Source: Pontederia crassipes
Taxonomy: Eukaryota > Streptophyta > Magnoliopsida > Commelinales > Pontederiaceae
Direction of reading: 5' to 3'
Length of the DNA stretch: 64,000 nt
NCBI GenBank assembly: GCA_030549335.1
Contig: CM060196.1
Location: 12,725,501-12,789,500, forward strand
Shown: piece by piece, positions 34,640 through 47,100 of the stretch
How the letters are laid out: every line of letters starts with the position of its first letter
Position numbering within the stretch: the first letter of the stretch is position 1
The notes under the pieces: generated by a model
What the model saw: the letters and a program-made list of their open reading frames with translations, nothing else
Databases searched by the model: none
Told to the model about the DNA's origin: nothing
Made by a program: the position numbers and the translations under genes

Positions 34640-36969
34640 ACTAGGGGTCGAGCATCTGGATCATTTCGCTCTTTCAGGCGTTCACTCCAGATGAGTCAGC
34701 CATTACAACCACCAGGTAATATAATTATTGTCAACTGCTTATTTATAGTTGTTTATAATAGTTAAATTTATTTTTTAATAATATCAGTTCCTCCGCCGTT
34801 GACGGGGCACGTAGTTGGATCGACACATAGTAAGCGATCCATTGGTGGGTCTGCTCCACGTATCACTTCATGTACGTGACACGTTGTAGGAGATACACAG
34901 TAGGAGATAGAGTTTTTTAAATATTTTTCTTTTATGACAGTTGCTCCACCGTCGACGAGACACATAGTCGGGACGTCTCGATCACACGACGACGATCGCC
35001 ATGTCACACCAGGTTATTTTTTATATAATTCATAATTTTAAATAGAAGCCAAATTCTATGTATTTTCTTATGATGACAGTTACTATCCCACCGCCACCAG
35101 CGAGAATACCAGATGCTTTAACACATTCTAGTGTTGGTGAGCGACATCTTATGCCAGGTGTTATATTTATTATTATTGACAGTTCTTAATTAATTATATT
35201 AATTATTTTTTAATAATGTCAGTTGCTACGCCATCGATAGCACAAGCATCTTGCTCAATTCATTCAGACGAGCAGACCGCCACTGATCATACTGCGATAC
35301 ACATCAATCGAGGTGCGAACATTACTGTACATCAATGAATTATCACAACTTTAATTTGGTGTGACACTAATGATTTATTATGTATTAGGGCCCCTAGATG
35401 ATGTCGGACCTTCACAGCCTACCTCAGCTGTACCGGATGATGATTCCTCTTCGAGTGAAGAAGAGGGGTTACACGATAATGGGGTGGTCACTGTGAATAA
35501 TATTGCTCGATCGTAAGTTAAATAAGTTGTACAAATTTTGTTATAATTTTGGTTATTATTGAAATTTAATTCTTCTTTGTAATTGACAGGACCACTTTCA
35601 TACCCGCTAGTACCGTGCAGGATGTTAGTGCTCTCGTTCTTCCCCACTTGTCGGAAGAGGCAGGATCCTGGAAAGATGTCCCAATTCAAGTGCGGGATGC
35701 ATCTTTCAAGCCTTTACGATATGATCTTCTATTTGGATTATATAATTTGATTTATATTTATTTTAAAATTACTAAGTTTTAACGTTCAATTTGTAGGAGG
35801 TAAATCAGTTTCATCCGAATCTTAGTTTAGGGACGATCCGGAGAGCTTTTGAGGAGGTCGTTGCGAAACATCTCTGAAATCGATTATACAAGTTTCGCAA
35901 GGTCGTCACGTCCGCCAGCCTCACTTTGGAGCAGGGCATACAAAGTTGCCCAAGGCATATTAGGCGCTCGGTTTGGGAGTCCTTATGTAGGAAATGGTAA
36001 GTATGTTTACTTTTAAATTATTTTTATTAAAATTATAGTTTTTGAAAGTGTAAGTATTTGATGTTCACAAAGGACGGACGAACTATGGCAAAGGAAGTCG
36101 GAAAAGGCAAGAGTTAACCATCTTTCGAAGCCCGAGGCCCACATCCACACAGGGGGGTCGATGCGATTTGACAAGCATCGACGACACATGGTAATTTATA
36201 TAGAAATTCAATTTATCAAACTTTTGACTTATTCTTATGTTATCAAATTTGAAACTTTATTGTAGGAGGAGAAAGAAGGCGATCTCGTAGACTTTCGTGT
36301 GATCTATGAGGTCACGCATAAGAGCCGAAAGACGAACGACCTAGTCACGCCCACTGCTCGTAGGCTTCTGGTAAGTCTTATGACATTGTTATTTGGTTGT
36401 TGACATTAATGCACTATTTTTGTAATACATAATGTTTAAATTTTTTAGGATAATTATAATGTGAAAATGGCTGAAAAGTATGGAGATGATCCGAGTACTC
36501 AGCCACCAGGTAATGTTTCTTCATTGGTTTTGACATATTTTTAATTTGTGTTTCTTGATATATAATTTATATATTATATTATTGTATAATTTTTTTATTT
36601 CGTAGAGGACCCTACTGTTTGGGAGGAGGTGACCGGCACGACACGAGGCGGATACTTGCGTGGCCTCGACATAGCTGCTCAGATACCTAAGAGGATCGGA
36701 TGATATGCATACGATCCATCTGCTGCGAGCTCATCCGCTACACCTGATATGACGTAGCTATCACAACAGCTATCACAACAGTTATCGAAGCAGATATCAC
36801 GGCAAGTGTCGGAGCAGTTGTCGTAGCAGTTGGCTCCGCTATTATAAGCGATTCAGCAATTGATCCTGATGCAGAATCCATCTCCACGAGGCCATGGACC
36901 GAGCACGTCTGGGTCGAACGTATGGAATGATAACAATAACTCCCAAACCTATGATAGAAACAAACCATG
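34640..36969 (+). pseudogene. CACTA second gene, plant transposase (Transposase_24 / Ptta-En/Spm-like)
   Basis: This is an intron-rich gene downstream of TNP2. Reading exon pieces: a Ser/Arg-rich start (SGSFRSFRRS, 34658), four small similar exons (34788-35320), then TTFIPASTVQDVSALVLPHL (35590). After that come FARSSRPPASLWSRAYKVAQ-type text (35890-35950), DFRVIYEVTHKSRKTNDLVT (36290-36350), WEEVTGTTRGGYLRGLDIAA (36620-36680) and a Gln-rich tail. It ends at the TGA at 36967-36969. The middle blocks fit the plant Transposase_24 family found in CACTA elements, probably the subterminal-repeat-binding partner. A stop (TGA near 36701) and TAGs in the Gln-rich tail mark decay. The second copy lies at 59290-60850 on the minus strand. 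Confidence 0.75.
34780..35325 (+). repeat. Four repeated small exons with repeated intron ends
   Basis: Four stretches start with nearly the same acceptor and exon text (cag|ttcctccgcc 34788, cag|ttgctccacc 34940, cag|ttactatccc 35080, cag|ttgctacgcc 35220). Each is about 75-100 bp and encodes a Val-x-Pro-Pro-like start. They appear to be tandem duplications of one intron-exon unit, spaced about 140-150 bp. The block is missing from the inverted copy near 60905. Confidence 0.65.
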
Positions 36970-37179
36970 AATACAAACTATGCTTTTGTTACTTATAGAT
37001 TTAGATATACGTATAGTTTGTTATTTCAGTTTATTACTTTTCATATTCTTATGTTAAATATTATGCCTGTGATGCTTTTATATTGCCTGTGATGAATATC
37101 AATGCATTTTTATATGCATTATATAATTGTTTGGTGGAAAGGGGAAAAATGAGGATTGTATGAGTAAAAAAATATGCAA

Positions 37180-37634
37180 GTAGCGACTCCATAGCGTCTC
37201 ATTCGCGTCGCAATGGTAGTCAACGCCTAGTTAAATATATCATCCTTAGTGCCATATTCGCGTCTCATTGACGACGCGTACACCATCATATTTGCATCAC
37301 TTCAGCGCCTTCCTAACGCCTAAAATAGCGACTCGTTGACGTCGGAATAGCGCCTCATAACTAGCGCCACTTGCGCGTCAACGTAGCGACGCATTTCTTC
37401 TACACACAGCCGAAAATTACGCGTCTTAATAACGTCGAGATAGCGTCAACACGTGGCGCTAGTAACGTCTCATTTTCTTTGACTCTATTGCGACGTCAGT
37501 AGCCACCGATTTCCAGCGTCCCACGTGTGCGGCACTAGTTGGACGCGAATGAGATGCTCTTCATCAAGGAGACGTAATAGCGCCTCCCTAACGTCGCCAG
37601 TCTTGGGTGGCCAATCACCAATTTTCTTGTAGTG
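37180..37634 (+). repeat. CACTA 3' subterminal repeats and terminal inverted repeat
   Basis: Many gcgtc, tagcg and agcgcc words in both orientations lead to the terminal ttttcttgtagtg (37622-37634), the reverse complement of CACTACAAGAAAA. The next three bases, tcc, would be the target duplication, but the partner on the left is not recognised. Confidence 0.85.
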
Positions 37635-39204
37635 TCCCCCCTCCCCCACCTGGATTTTATCTCATTTGGATCGAGTTGTGATGATTGTTAAGGAAGTATT
37701 TTTTTTTTATTTGCTCTATTTCTAAGTGACCTTTTTAACTCTGACATTGTTCTTATTAACTAGGTAAGAAGATAAAAATGGTAACAAATGATTCACCATG
37801 CACTGATTGTCAAAGTGAAGAAAATTGAGTCTTTAATGTCCTAAAGCTTTTAGGTGCACCCATTCCTAGTTTTGACTTGATCAACAATGACCCCAAAGTA
37901 CATAAAAGTGTCACAGTGTAATTCATAATAAAAAGTTAAATAACTCGTTTAGGACTACACATATAGACGTTTCTAAGAAGTTATATCTAAAGTAAAAGAT
38001 GTAGCGTAACCCATTAAATAAATAAATAAATAAAAGAAAACAATAAAATAAAGTAAAAAAATAAAGTAAGCAAAAAAGAAAGTAAGAAGGAAGGGGCACC
38101 AAATATACTAACGTTACTATTCATAAAAATCTCATTTATATTACTTGATTCTTCTAATTATTTGTCTATGAATGAAATTAAATTATATTTATTAAGTAAT
38201 CATATTCATCTATATTATTTTGCATACTGTGATTGCTCACATAAATTTTATTTTTCTGTATTTGAACCTCACGTGTTTGAAATAAGAAGTAAGATGATGT
38301 AAAGTGCATATGGAACCAATACTCTTTAATGTAAGTAGTTAGTTTTTAGAGAAATATTAGGAAATGATAATTAGTTTAATGTTATAAAAGTTTAAGAAAA
38401 ATGAATTATAAATAATATCATTCAAAATACTCTTAATTGTCACGTGAGAAGGAGATAATATTGGAGACGTTATACTTCATGTCAAGGGGAGACAGGTGCA
38501 CACGTAGCATTCATTATTTAATGCAAAAGGAGAGTCAATTCTGCATCAAGAGCCCATAATTTAATGTCATGTTCGGATTTGATTTTTCACGTCCCTGCCC
38601 TTTTTAGTTTTTACTTTAAAACAACACAAAAAGATGAGATCAAGCTAATTCAACATACGCTAGAAATATAATTTAATGTCATACTTGAATTAGGATTTTT
38701 TCTAATTATTTTTCATATTAAAAAACTTAATGCTTACTCAATTATTAATTATTTTCTTATATTTATTTTTCACTTTTAAAATTGTTTTCTTCTACTTATT
38801 AATTATCTTCCTATATTTATTTTTGCATCATGCCATAATTCATGCCTTCTTTATTTCTCCACTTTCAAATTTATTATCTTCCTACATTTATTTTTGCATT
38901 TCCATTTAAATTTTTTATCTGCATTCTCTCATTCATGCATTTTTTATTTTTATTTTATGATTGTATCTAATTCATGATAGGTAGAACTCAAGTCGTTTCG
39001 AGGTTGAGTATAATTAGTATCAATGGAATGATCCACTGATCATATTAATATATTTTAATCGTGAGTCTATTGTGAGAAAGCTTTGATTTAAAAGTACACA
39101 CAAAATTCAAATAGTGTCACAATCAGACTATTAGTCGTATTAAAAAATAAATCATAGAATAACGAGATATTTTCATACTACAATCAAACAAGAGGTAGAG
39201 TAAT
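37635..39204. other. AT-rich stretch, no gene seen
   Basis: The stretch includes an aaataaat microsatellite near 38015-38060 and poly-A/T runs. No open frame with a recognisable protein, RNA gene or transposon end was found. Confidence 0.6.
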
Positions 39205-39209
39205 AATAT

Positions 39210-39640
39210 TATTGGAGTTGGTGAATACTCCAAGGCTCCTGATTTTTTACATCGAATTTGTTCACGTGAGTTTAAGAAAATTTGAGTATTACCCAATTGC
39301 CTGTGCTGCTGGCGTGCGAACAAAAAGAGGACTTCGGAGGGCACCGCCCCCCGACGGTAACCTAAACAGGTTTGGACTTTTGTTTAGCCGACCCGTGTAG
39401 TTCGGATTATATTTTTTCTCTATTTTATTCGGATTTTGAACCGGATTGGGAGATGCTTATATATAGCTTATTTTCAAATGTAATCTGAGTGGCGGCTGAA
39501 AAAACCTAAAAGATATAGTGGAACCTCTTTGCAGGACGTAACCCTAATATCAAGGGTGAACCTGGTAAATCGTGTGTCTTCTCTATTTTTCTGCAATCTC
39601 TTTGCGATCTTCTCTTCCTATTCTCGAATTTTTCCCATCA
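39210..39640 (+). repeat. 5' LTR of the copia element
   Basis: It starts TATTGGAGTTGG (mutated from TGTTGGAG, as in the 3' LTR) and ends TTTTTCCCATCA. A TATA-like gcttatatatagc lies near 39453-39466. Confidence 0.88.
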
Positions 39641-39689
39641 ATTGGTATCAGAGCACATGTTGTTCGAGGAATTAGGATTTATTCAAGAT

Positions 39690-42600
39690 GTCAGGAGGAT
39701 TGCGAATTGAGATATATAGAAAAAATTGATGGAACGCGATTTGATCCCTAGAAGATGAAGATGGAGGATCTCCTCTGTGATCGAGATCTTTGGACGGCAA
39801 TTGAGAAGGAGAGGCCAGGCATGGAAGCGGCAAAAGTCACGGATGGGACTTCCTCCAGTCAGGCAGATTCAAAGGCAATCAAAGAGTGGGATCAATTTGA
39901 TAGAAAGGTGAAGGGTTTGATTCAGCTTTGTCTCGCAGATTCAATTCTTATGAATGTGATGAGCGAACCTACAGCCAGATATCTGTGGAGGAAGTTGGAA
40001 TCTCTATATCAAAGTAAGTCACTGGTTAACAAGTTATTTCTAAAGAAGAAACTGTACAATCTTCGGATGCGTAAGGGTGACTCGTTCTCTACACATCTTT
40101 ACAACTTTAACACGGTGATCAGTCAACTTGTATCAATCGGTGTTAAATTTCAAGATGATGATAAAGCTTGCTCTGTTCGCTATCGAATTCATGAAACAAT
40201 CTGATTGTCGTGATTGGTGGCGAAGATAAAGAACTTTCGTATGAAAGTGTATGTGCTGCGTTCTTATTAGAGAAAATACGGAGAAAGGGATCGACAAGTT
40301 CTGGTAAAGAGGCACTGACGGCTAGAGTAAGGCAACTAGAAATGACTTAGAATCAGAGAGGGTCCATATTCAAATCTTGTGAGCGTTCGAAGAGTAGAGA
40401 TAAGAAGGTGCAATGCTGGGGATGTCAAGAGTGGGGTCATATGAAGCGAGATTGTAAAAATAAGCCAGTTCACAAGAAAGAAGCTAAGTCAACCTCGGAC
40501 AAAAAGGAGACCGAAGTAGGGGATATGTATCTGACTTCTGCATGTATGACACAGTCACATAATGATGTATGGGTCATCGACACTGGTGCTTCGTACCACA
40601 TGACACCTCATAGACACTGGTTTTGTGAATATGAGGAGTATAATGGTGGGAATGTCATGCTCGGAGATGATATTACGGTTCAGATTATTGGATGTGACAG
40701 GGTGAAGTTGGGGATGAATGATGGCACGGTGAAGACTCTATCAAATGTGATGCATATACCACTTATGAGCAGGAGTTTATTATCTGTTGGTACAATGGCT
40801 GATTCGGGTGTTATATTCAGTTGCGACAAAGATTCGTGCAAGATTATCAGAGGGTCGATTGTGATTGCACGAGGGGTTCGCTATGGCACATTGTATAAGT
40901 TGCTCGGAGAGACAATATCTGTAGGCTGCGTATTTATTTCTGAAGAGGCTAAAAAAAATGAAGACAACACATCTATGCTGTGGCATCAAAGATTAGGTCA
41001 TATCAGTGAGAAATAACTTTTTACCATAGCATCAAGTCAGATGGTAGAAGGAGTTCCAGATTGTTTTGTGGGCTTCGGGTTCTGTGAACATTACCTCCAT
41101 GAAAAACAGAACCGAGTCAGTTTTCAACACACAGGTACAAGAGCAACAAAGATTCTCGAATTGATCCATTGTGATGTATTTAGACCAACTCCGACTCCAT
41201 CTATTGGAGGGTCCAAGTACTATGTCTCTTTCATAGATGATTTTTTGAGATACAGTTGAATTTATTTTATAAAAAATAAGTCAGATGTATTCGATAAGTT
41301 TCGAAAATTTAAAGTTTTGGTGGAAAACCAATTAAGCAGCAAGATCAAGGTCCTTCGTACAGATAATGGAGGCAAATTTTGTTCAGATAAGTTTGAGCAG
41401 TTCTGCGTGGACAATGATATTGCAAGGCAAAAGATAACTCAATATACACCTGAGCAGAATGGAGTAGCTGAAATGTTAAATCGGTCACTCATAAAGAATG
41501 CCAGTTGTATGCTGAGTTGGACTGGATTGGGGCAAGAATTCTTGACGGAAGCTGTAGTCATAGCAAACTATCTGAAGAACCGCTCACCAATCTCATCAAT
41601 GAAGGATCGGACGCCTTATGAGGCAATGCTTGGGAAGAAGCCGAATCTGTCTCATGTTCGGGTGTTCGAATGTGACGCGTATGTTCATATATCCAAGGAA
41701 AAGCGAGGTAAGCTTGACAGTAAGTTTGAGAAGAACATATTTGTCGAATACAAGGAAGGGGTCAATGGCTATAAATTGTGGAATCCAAGGACAAGGACTA
41801 TCGTATACAACAGGGATGTTATTTTCCGTGAATCACGATCCCAAGTTGAGGCTCAGGAAAATGATGAACCCTAGAAAGTTGTAGTGTTTGAATAAGATTC
41901 TGATTCTGAAGTTGTAGAGGTGATTGCACAAGATACTTCAGTTGAGTCTGTTTCAGAATCTGATCAAGAGGACTCAGTTAATGTAGTTGAAGATGCAGAT
42001 TCAGATGAAGACCCAAATATTGGTACCGTACCAATTTTCAGGAGATCGACACGAGAAAGAAGAGCACATCTTAGATACTCTCTTAGTGCTCTGAGTTCAT
42101 TTCATGCTTTGAGCATCATCGGAGAAGAACCTAGTTCTGTAAAAGTTGCAAGGTCTATGGATGATGCAAATTAGTGGGAGCTTGCTATTGCAAATGAGAT
42201 GCAGTCACTGGATAAGAATGAAACATGGAGTTTGTGTAAATTGCCTAAGGATAGAAAGGTAATTGGTTGCAAATGGGTATTCAAACAAAAGCTGAAACCG
42301 AATTGGTATGTAGAGAAGTACAAGACGAGACTGGTAGCTAAAGGGTACTCTCAAATTGAGGGAGTCGACTATGATGAAATCTTTTTTTCGTGGCGAAAAT
42401 GACTTCAATCAGATTTGTTCTATCTATGACAACAGCATATAATCTTGAGATAGAGCAGATGGATGTGAAAACGACATTTCTTTATGGGAACTTGGAGGAA
42501 GAGATATATATGAGACAACCAGAAGGCTTTGAAGTTCAAGGTAAAGAGAATCTGGTGTACAAATTGAAGAAGTCTTTGTATGGATTGAAGCAGTCGTCAA

Positions 42601-43800
42601 GGATGTGGTACCAGAAGTTTGATACGTACATGCTCCAACTCAAGTTTGTACGTTCAGATTCAGATCACTGTGTTTACGTGAAGAGAGTTGGCGATCAATT
42701 TGTCATTCTTACACTGTATGTGGATGACATGTTACTGATTGGAACAACATGAAGATGGTGAATTCAGTGAAGGGTTTGTTAATCAAGAAGTTTGAGATGA
42801 AAGACTTAGGACCGGTGAATTTTATTTTGGGTATGCAGATTAAAAGGGATCGTCAGAAGCGAAAGTTGTGGCTATGACAGGAGAAGTACGTAAAAGAAGT
42901 GTTGAAGAAATTTAATATGTTGGAGTGCAAGCCAGTGAATACTCCTATGTTTGTAGGAACCAAACTTTCTATAGAGCAATGTCCGAAGAAGGAGGAAGAA
43001 ACCAAAGAGATGGACCGTGTGCCATATGCAAGTACAGTGGGTAGCTTATATATGTCATGGTGTGCACGCGTCCAGATATAGCCCAAGCAGTGGAAGTCTT
43101 GAGTCGATATATATCTAACCCAGGCAGAGAACACTGAAATGCTATCGAAAGAGTTTTCAAGTACTTTCATGGAACTTCAGATTTTGCTTTGTGTTTTGAA
43201 GGTATAGGAAAAGGAAAAAGCCTTGATATTGTAGGTGACATTGATAGTAGATGATTCACTAGTGAATATGTGTTTATATTATTTTGGGCTGCACTAAGCT
43301 GGATGAGCAAGAGATAACGCGTGGTAGCACTTTCTTCTACGGAAGTTGAATATATGGCTCTTACTCATACTGCAAAAGAGGCCATATGGTTACGACGGTT
43401 GTGCTTGGAGCTCGAATTTGAGTAAGGTGCCATGGAGGTGAGATGTGATAATCAAGGTGTTATTCAGTTAGCTAAGAATCCTGCATTTCACTCACGCACA
43501 AAGCATATTGACATCTAATATCATTTCATCCGGGAAAAGTTGGAAAAGAAAGAGGTTCAGCTTGAAAATATTGATACAACAAAGAATAGTTCTGATTTTC
43601 TAACTAAAGCTGTTACAGGTGCAAAGTTTGAGCGGCGCTCTACTACTGTCGGATTGAAGAAGAATATTACTGGCAAGGCTCTCATTGGTTTGAAGTATCC
43701 ACCAAGTGGGAGAATGTTGGAGTTGGTGAATACTTCAGGGCTCCCTGTTTCTCACACTGGGTTCGCCCACGTGAGTTTAGGGGAATCTGAGTATTACCCA
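39690..43800 (+). pseudogene. copia gag-pol remnant
   Basis: In order: gag (MKMEDLLCDRDLWTAIEKER from 39755; CCHC knuckle CWGCQEWGHMKRDC near 40410), then protease with VWVIDTGASYHMTPH (near 40570). Integrase follows with MLWHQRLGHI (40975), LRTDNGGKFCS (41352) and YTPEQNGVAEM (41443). RT has CKWVFKQKL (42270), MDVKTTFLYGNLEEEIYM (42461) and the catalytic YVDDM (42718). RNase H has ALSSTEVEYMAL (43330) and SRTKHID (43495). Stops or frameshifts sit near 39702, 40201, 40348, 41014, 41257, 41872, 42172, 42400 and 42750. No functional protein is expected. Confidence 0.9.
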
Positions 43801-44144
43801 ATTGCCTGTGTTGCTGGCGTGTGAATAAGAGGGAGGTTCGGGGGGTACCGCCCCCGATGGCAACCTAGACGAGTTTGGACTTTTGTTTAGTCGGCTCGTG
43901 TAGTTCGGATTAAGTTTTTTCTTTATTTTGTTCGGTTTTTGAACCCGTTTGGGAGATGCTTATATATAGCTTATTTTCAGATGTACTCTGAGTGGCGGCT
44001 GAAAAAAATTTAAAAGATATAGTGAAACCTCTTTGCAGGACGTAGCCCTAATTCAAGGGTGAATCTGAGTAAATCGCGCGTCTTCTTTATTTTTCTGTAA
44101 TTTCTTTGCGATCTTCTCTTCCTGATCTCGAATTTTTCCCATCA
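43715..44144 (+). repeat. 3' LTR of the copia element
   Basis: It starts TGTTGGAGTTGG right after a purine-rich agtgggagaa (the polypurine tract) and ends TTTTTCCCATCA before the aatat duplication. Confidence 0.9.
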
Positions 44145-44149
44145 AATAT

Positions 44150-47100
44150 CTCGATCGAATTTTATTTTCTTTCAATCATCTAAGAAATCATGAAAATCGG
44201 AATATTTAATATCAAATTGAGAATATAATTATTCTTCTCATTTATCAAAATGACTATATTCTCACACCTTTTAATCATATTTTATTTTTTTATTTTAATT
44301 CGTATATTATTATTTAAGGTTTCTTCTTATAATAATAATAATAAATATAATAATTAGTATTAATGATTTATAATAAAATATTTTAATTACAAAATATTAT
44401 ATTTTAAAATGTATTCTCTTTGAAACCAGATAGAAAAAAATCTAACTTTTTAAGAATATTGGTATTCTCTTATTTGATTTCATTTAATTTTATTCTACAA
44501 TCAAACATTCCTAGAGTGCAAGGGTGTTTCAATAAAACTGTAATACAGTGGGTTATCAGGGGTTCACAATTCCTAATGCACTATATATTGAGGTTCGCTA
44601 GAATCCAAATAAAAATAATAGCCAAGTAAAATAGATACTGATATTAACGCCATCCAAGTTGATACTAAAAAAATTTTATAAACTATCATAATTTTTCGCA
44701 TCCAATCCCATCATATCTCTAAACTATTATTACTTTAATCCTCTTCTCTACTTCTATTATAATTTTTGTTACTTTTATTTTTTTATTTAAAAAAACTAAA
44801 TTACTCTTCCGTAACATATCAAATAACAAATATAAAAATTAAAAGAAATGAAAAAAAATCGGGTAAGCTTCCTCTCCTCTCTTTATGAGAGGTTTATATA
44901 AATAACCTGAAAAAATAAAAATAATTTAAGGTAAAAGTTGACAAATGTCCGTCTGGAAATATTAACAATGACGAATCACACTTATTTATAGTTTAGATAA
45001 CGATTCAAATAATATCTCGTATATAAAGAATCAATTTTTACCCTCTTATAATCTTTGTCTCCTAAAAAAAAGGACTTCTCGAGCTGCCGACGAGTTCCAG
45101 CGTCTCCGTCTTCTTTTATTTTGTCACTTGAATGATATATCATAATAAAAGCTACGATCTTAAAGATATAATGAATCGATTAGATAATTGAGAACCAATG
45201 GACATCAATCATACTCATGCATGCCTGGCACGAATGAAAGAGAAACGAAGACAAAAAAAAGAAGATAAAAATGACAAAAAACTTGTACTCCGATGTTGGA
45301 GAATTTGGAAAAATAGGTGTTTAATTTGTAGAAGTTAATTCTGGTTGGACAAAGTTTTAATTGAATTGAAACTCTAATAAAAACAATTCTGACCTCTTAT
45401 CCTCACCAACCCCTTGATTAAGTTAATCTTCTATTCTTTTTTTTCTTTTTTTAATCAAACTCTTATCTCCTTTGAATTTCAGATATTTTGAAAAATAAAT
45501 ACATAAATAAATAAATTACTAATTTAATTATTTCAGAGATTTTTGGATTGTTATATTATTACTCTTTTTAAAAAAATTATTCCAATTAGAGCTTATCTTT
45601 TCACCTTTCTCTATTTCTTATCTAACTATACTTTTATTTCTTTCCAAATTTAATTTAATTATTGTATTTTAAAATTTTAAGAAATTATAAATATTAATTT
45701 TTCTTTTAAAAAATTTCGGTGTTACAAGGAGGTCCATACAGTATAACAAGTCATTCATGCGTGGCTTAAAAAGATTTTTATACATTAGTCTAGCACTAGA
45801 AATTGCACTAAAAATATTATGTTAAAAATTGCACTATAATTGAGAACCACGGGACATCAATCATACTCATGTGTAGTGACACGAAGGAAAGAGAAACTAA
45901 GATTCAAACATGAGAAAAACTTATATTCAGATGTTGGATTGGAAAAATAGGTATCTAATTTATAGAAGTCAATTCTGGTTGGACAAAGTTTTAATTGAAT
46001 TAAAACTCTAATAAAAATAAATTATGACCTCTTATCCTCACCAACCCCTTGATTAAGTTAATCTTCTATTCTTTTAATTAGTGGCGGGGTCAGAGAAATT
46101 TTGAGTAGGTTCCTGTCAAGACAAATATTAATGTTCGTCTCATAAAGTAATTAACAATGTTAATTTGTATATTCTATCTCCAAGACCAAATGAAAAAAAA
46201 AAATGGTTAAATAAATAAGATTCCATGTTTCATCTGGAGTATTTTCACATAATTTTTTTCGCTTGCTTAATCGTTTTCAAGAGTAGGGGATCTTTTTTTT
46301 TGAAATATTTTTTTCAATGAGATAATTAACTGTAAAATATTTACATTAAGTTAAAATTGGTCAAATAAATTAAAATCATAAAACATAATACTGAAGCTAA
46401 ACATGTTAATGTATATTAAGCATGCAAAATTACTTAATTACCACTTTCATATCCCCACATATAAAAAGTAATAAAATAATTGAGTAATATAAGTGATGCA
46501 TAATAATAAAGAGATAATTATTTAAAAATTTAATGAAAAAATTCCATAAAATAATTTTATTATGAATGACACAATCACATACAAATAAAAAAAATGAAAT
46601 TTAAATATCTTGCACGAAGGGCACAAATGGATTATAATATTAGATGACAAAACAATGAAATCCAATTACTATTTGTGAGTATGTGATGAAAAATAAAATA
46701 TAATAAAAATAAGAAAAAATTAATATAAAAAATATATTATACTTGAGAGAAGTGAAAGGATGACATTTAGAGAACAAGATTAGCTTTATGTGGCTAATAA
46801 TCAAATCCAATTACTATTTGTGAGTATGTGATGGAAAATAAAATATAATTAAAATTAAGATAAAAACTAATATAAAAAATATATTATACTAATTGAGAGA
46901 AGTGAAAGGATGTCATTAGAGAAGAAGACTAGCTTTATGTGCCTGTAATTAGTGTAAAAAAACGCTGTCAGCAGGAATAAAACTCTTATCTTCTTTCAAC
47001 TTCAATGATTTCTTATATTTAGATATTTAAAAAATAAACAAACAAACAAACAAATAAATAAATGACTAATTTAATTATTTTAAGAAATTTTGGGTTGTTA

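Larger units (their letters stand above)
15474..37634 (+). mobile_element. Large CACTA (En/Spm-type) transposon, split by an Athila-like element
   Basis: The right end reads, on the minus strand, CACTACAAGAAAATTGG starting at 37634, the classic plant CACTA terminus. The left end is degraded: atgggagaaataactg near 15474 may be the mutated counterpart. Subterminal DNA at 15500-16400, 16870-16990 and 37180-37620 is packed with tagcgtc/gacgcta words. Inside are remnants of a TNP2-like transposase gene and then a second transposon gene, both on the plus strand, in the usual CACTA order. Without the 14.2 kb insertion the element is about 7.9 kb. Confidence 0.85.
39205..44149 (+). mobile_element. 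Decayed Ty1/copia retrotransposon, target duplication AATAT
   Basis: LTRs at 39210-39640 and 43715-44144 (about 430 bp each) bound the element; aatat precedes (39205-39209) and follows it (44145-44149). The primer site tggtatcagagc (39642-39653) is the standard initiator-tRNA-Met complement. Gene order gag, protease, integrase, RT, RNase H is copia-type, likely near the Tork/TNT1 group, though the lineage is not certain. The LTRs differ at many sites and the frame has many stops, so this insertion is old and dead. Confidence 0.92.
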
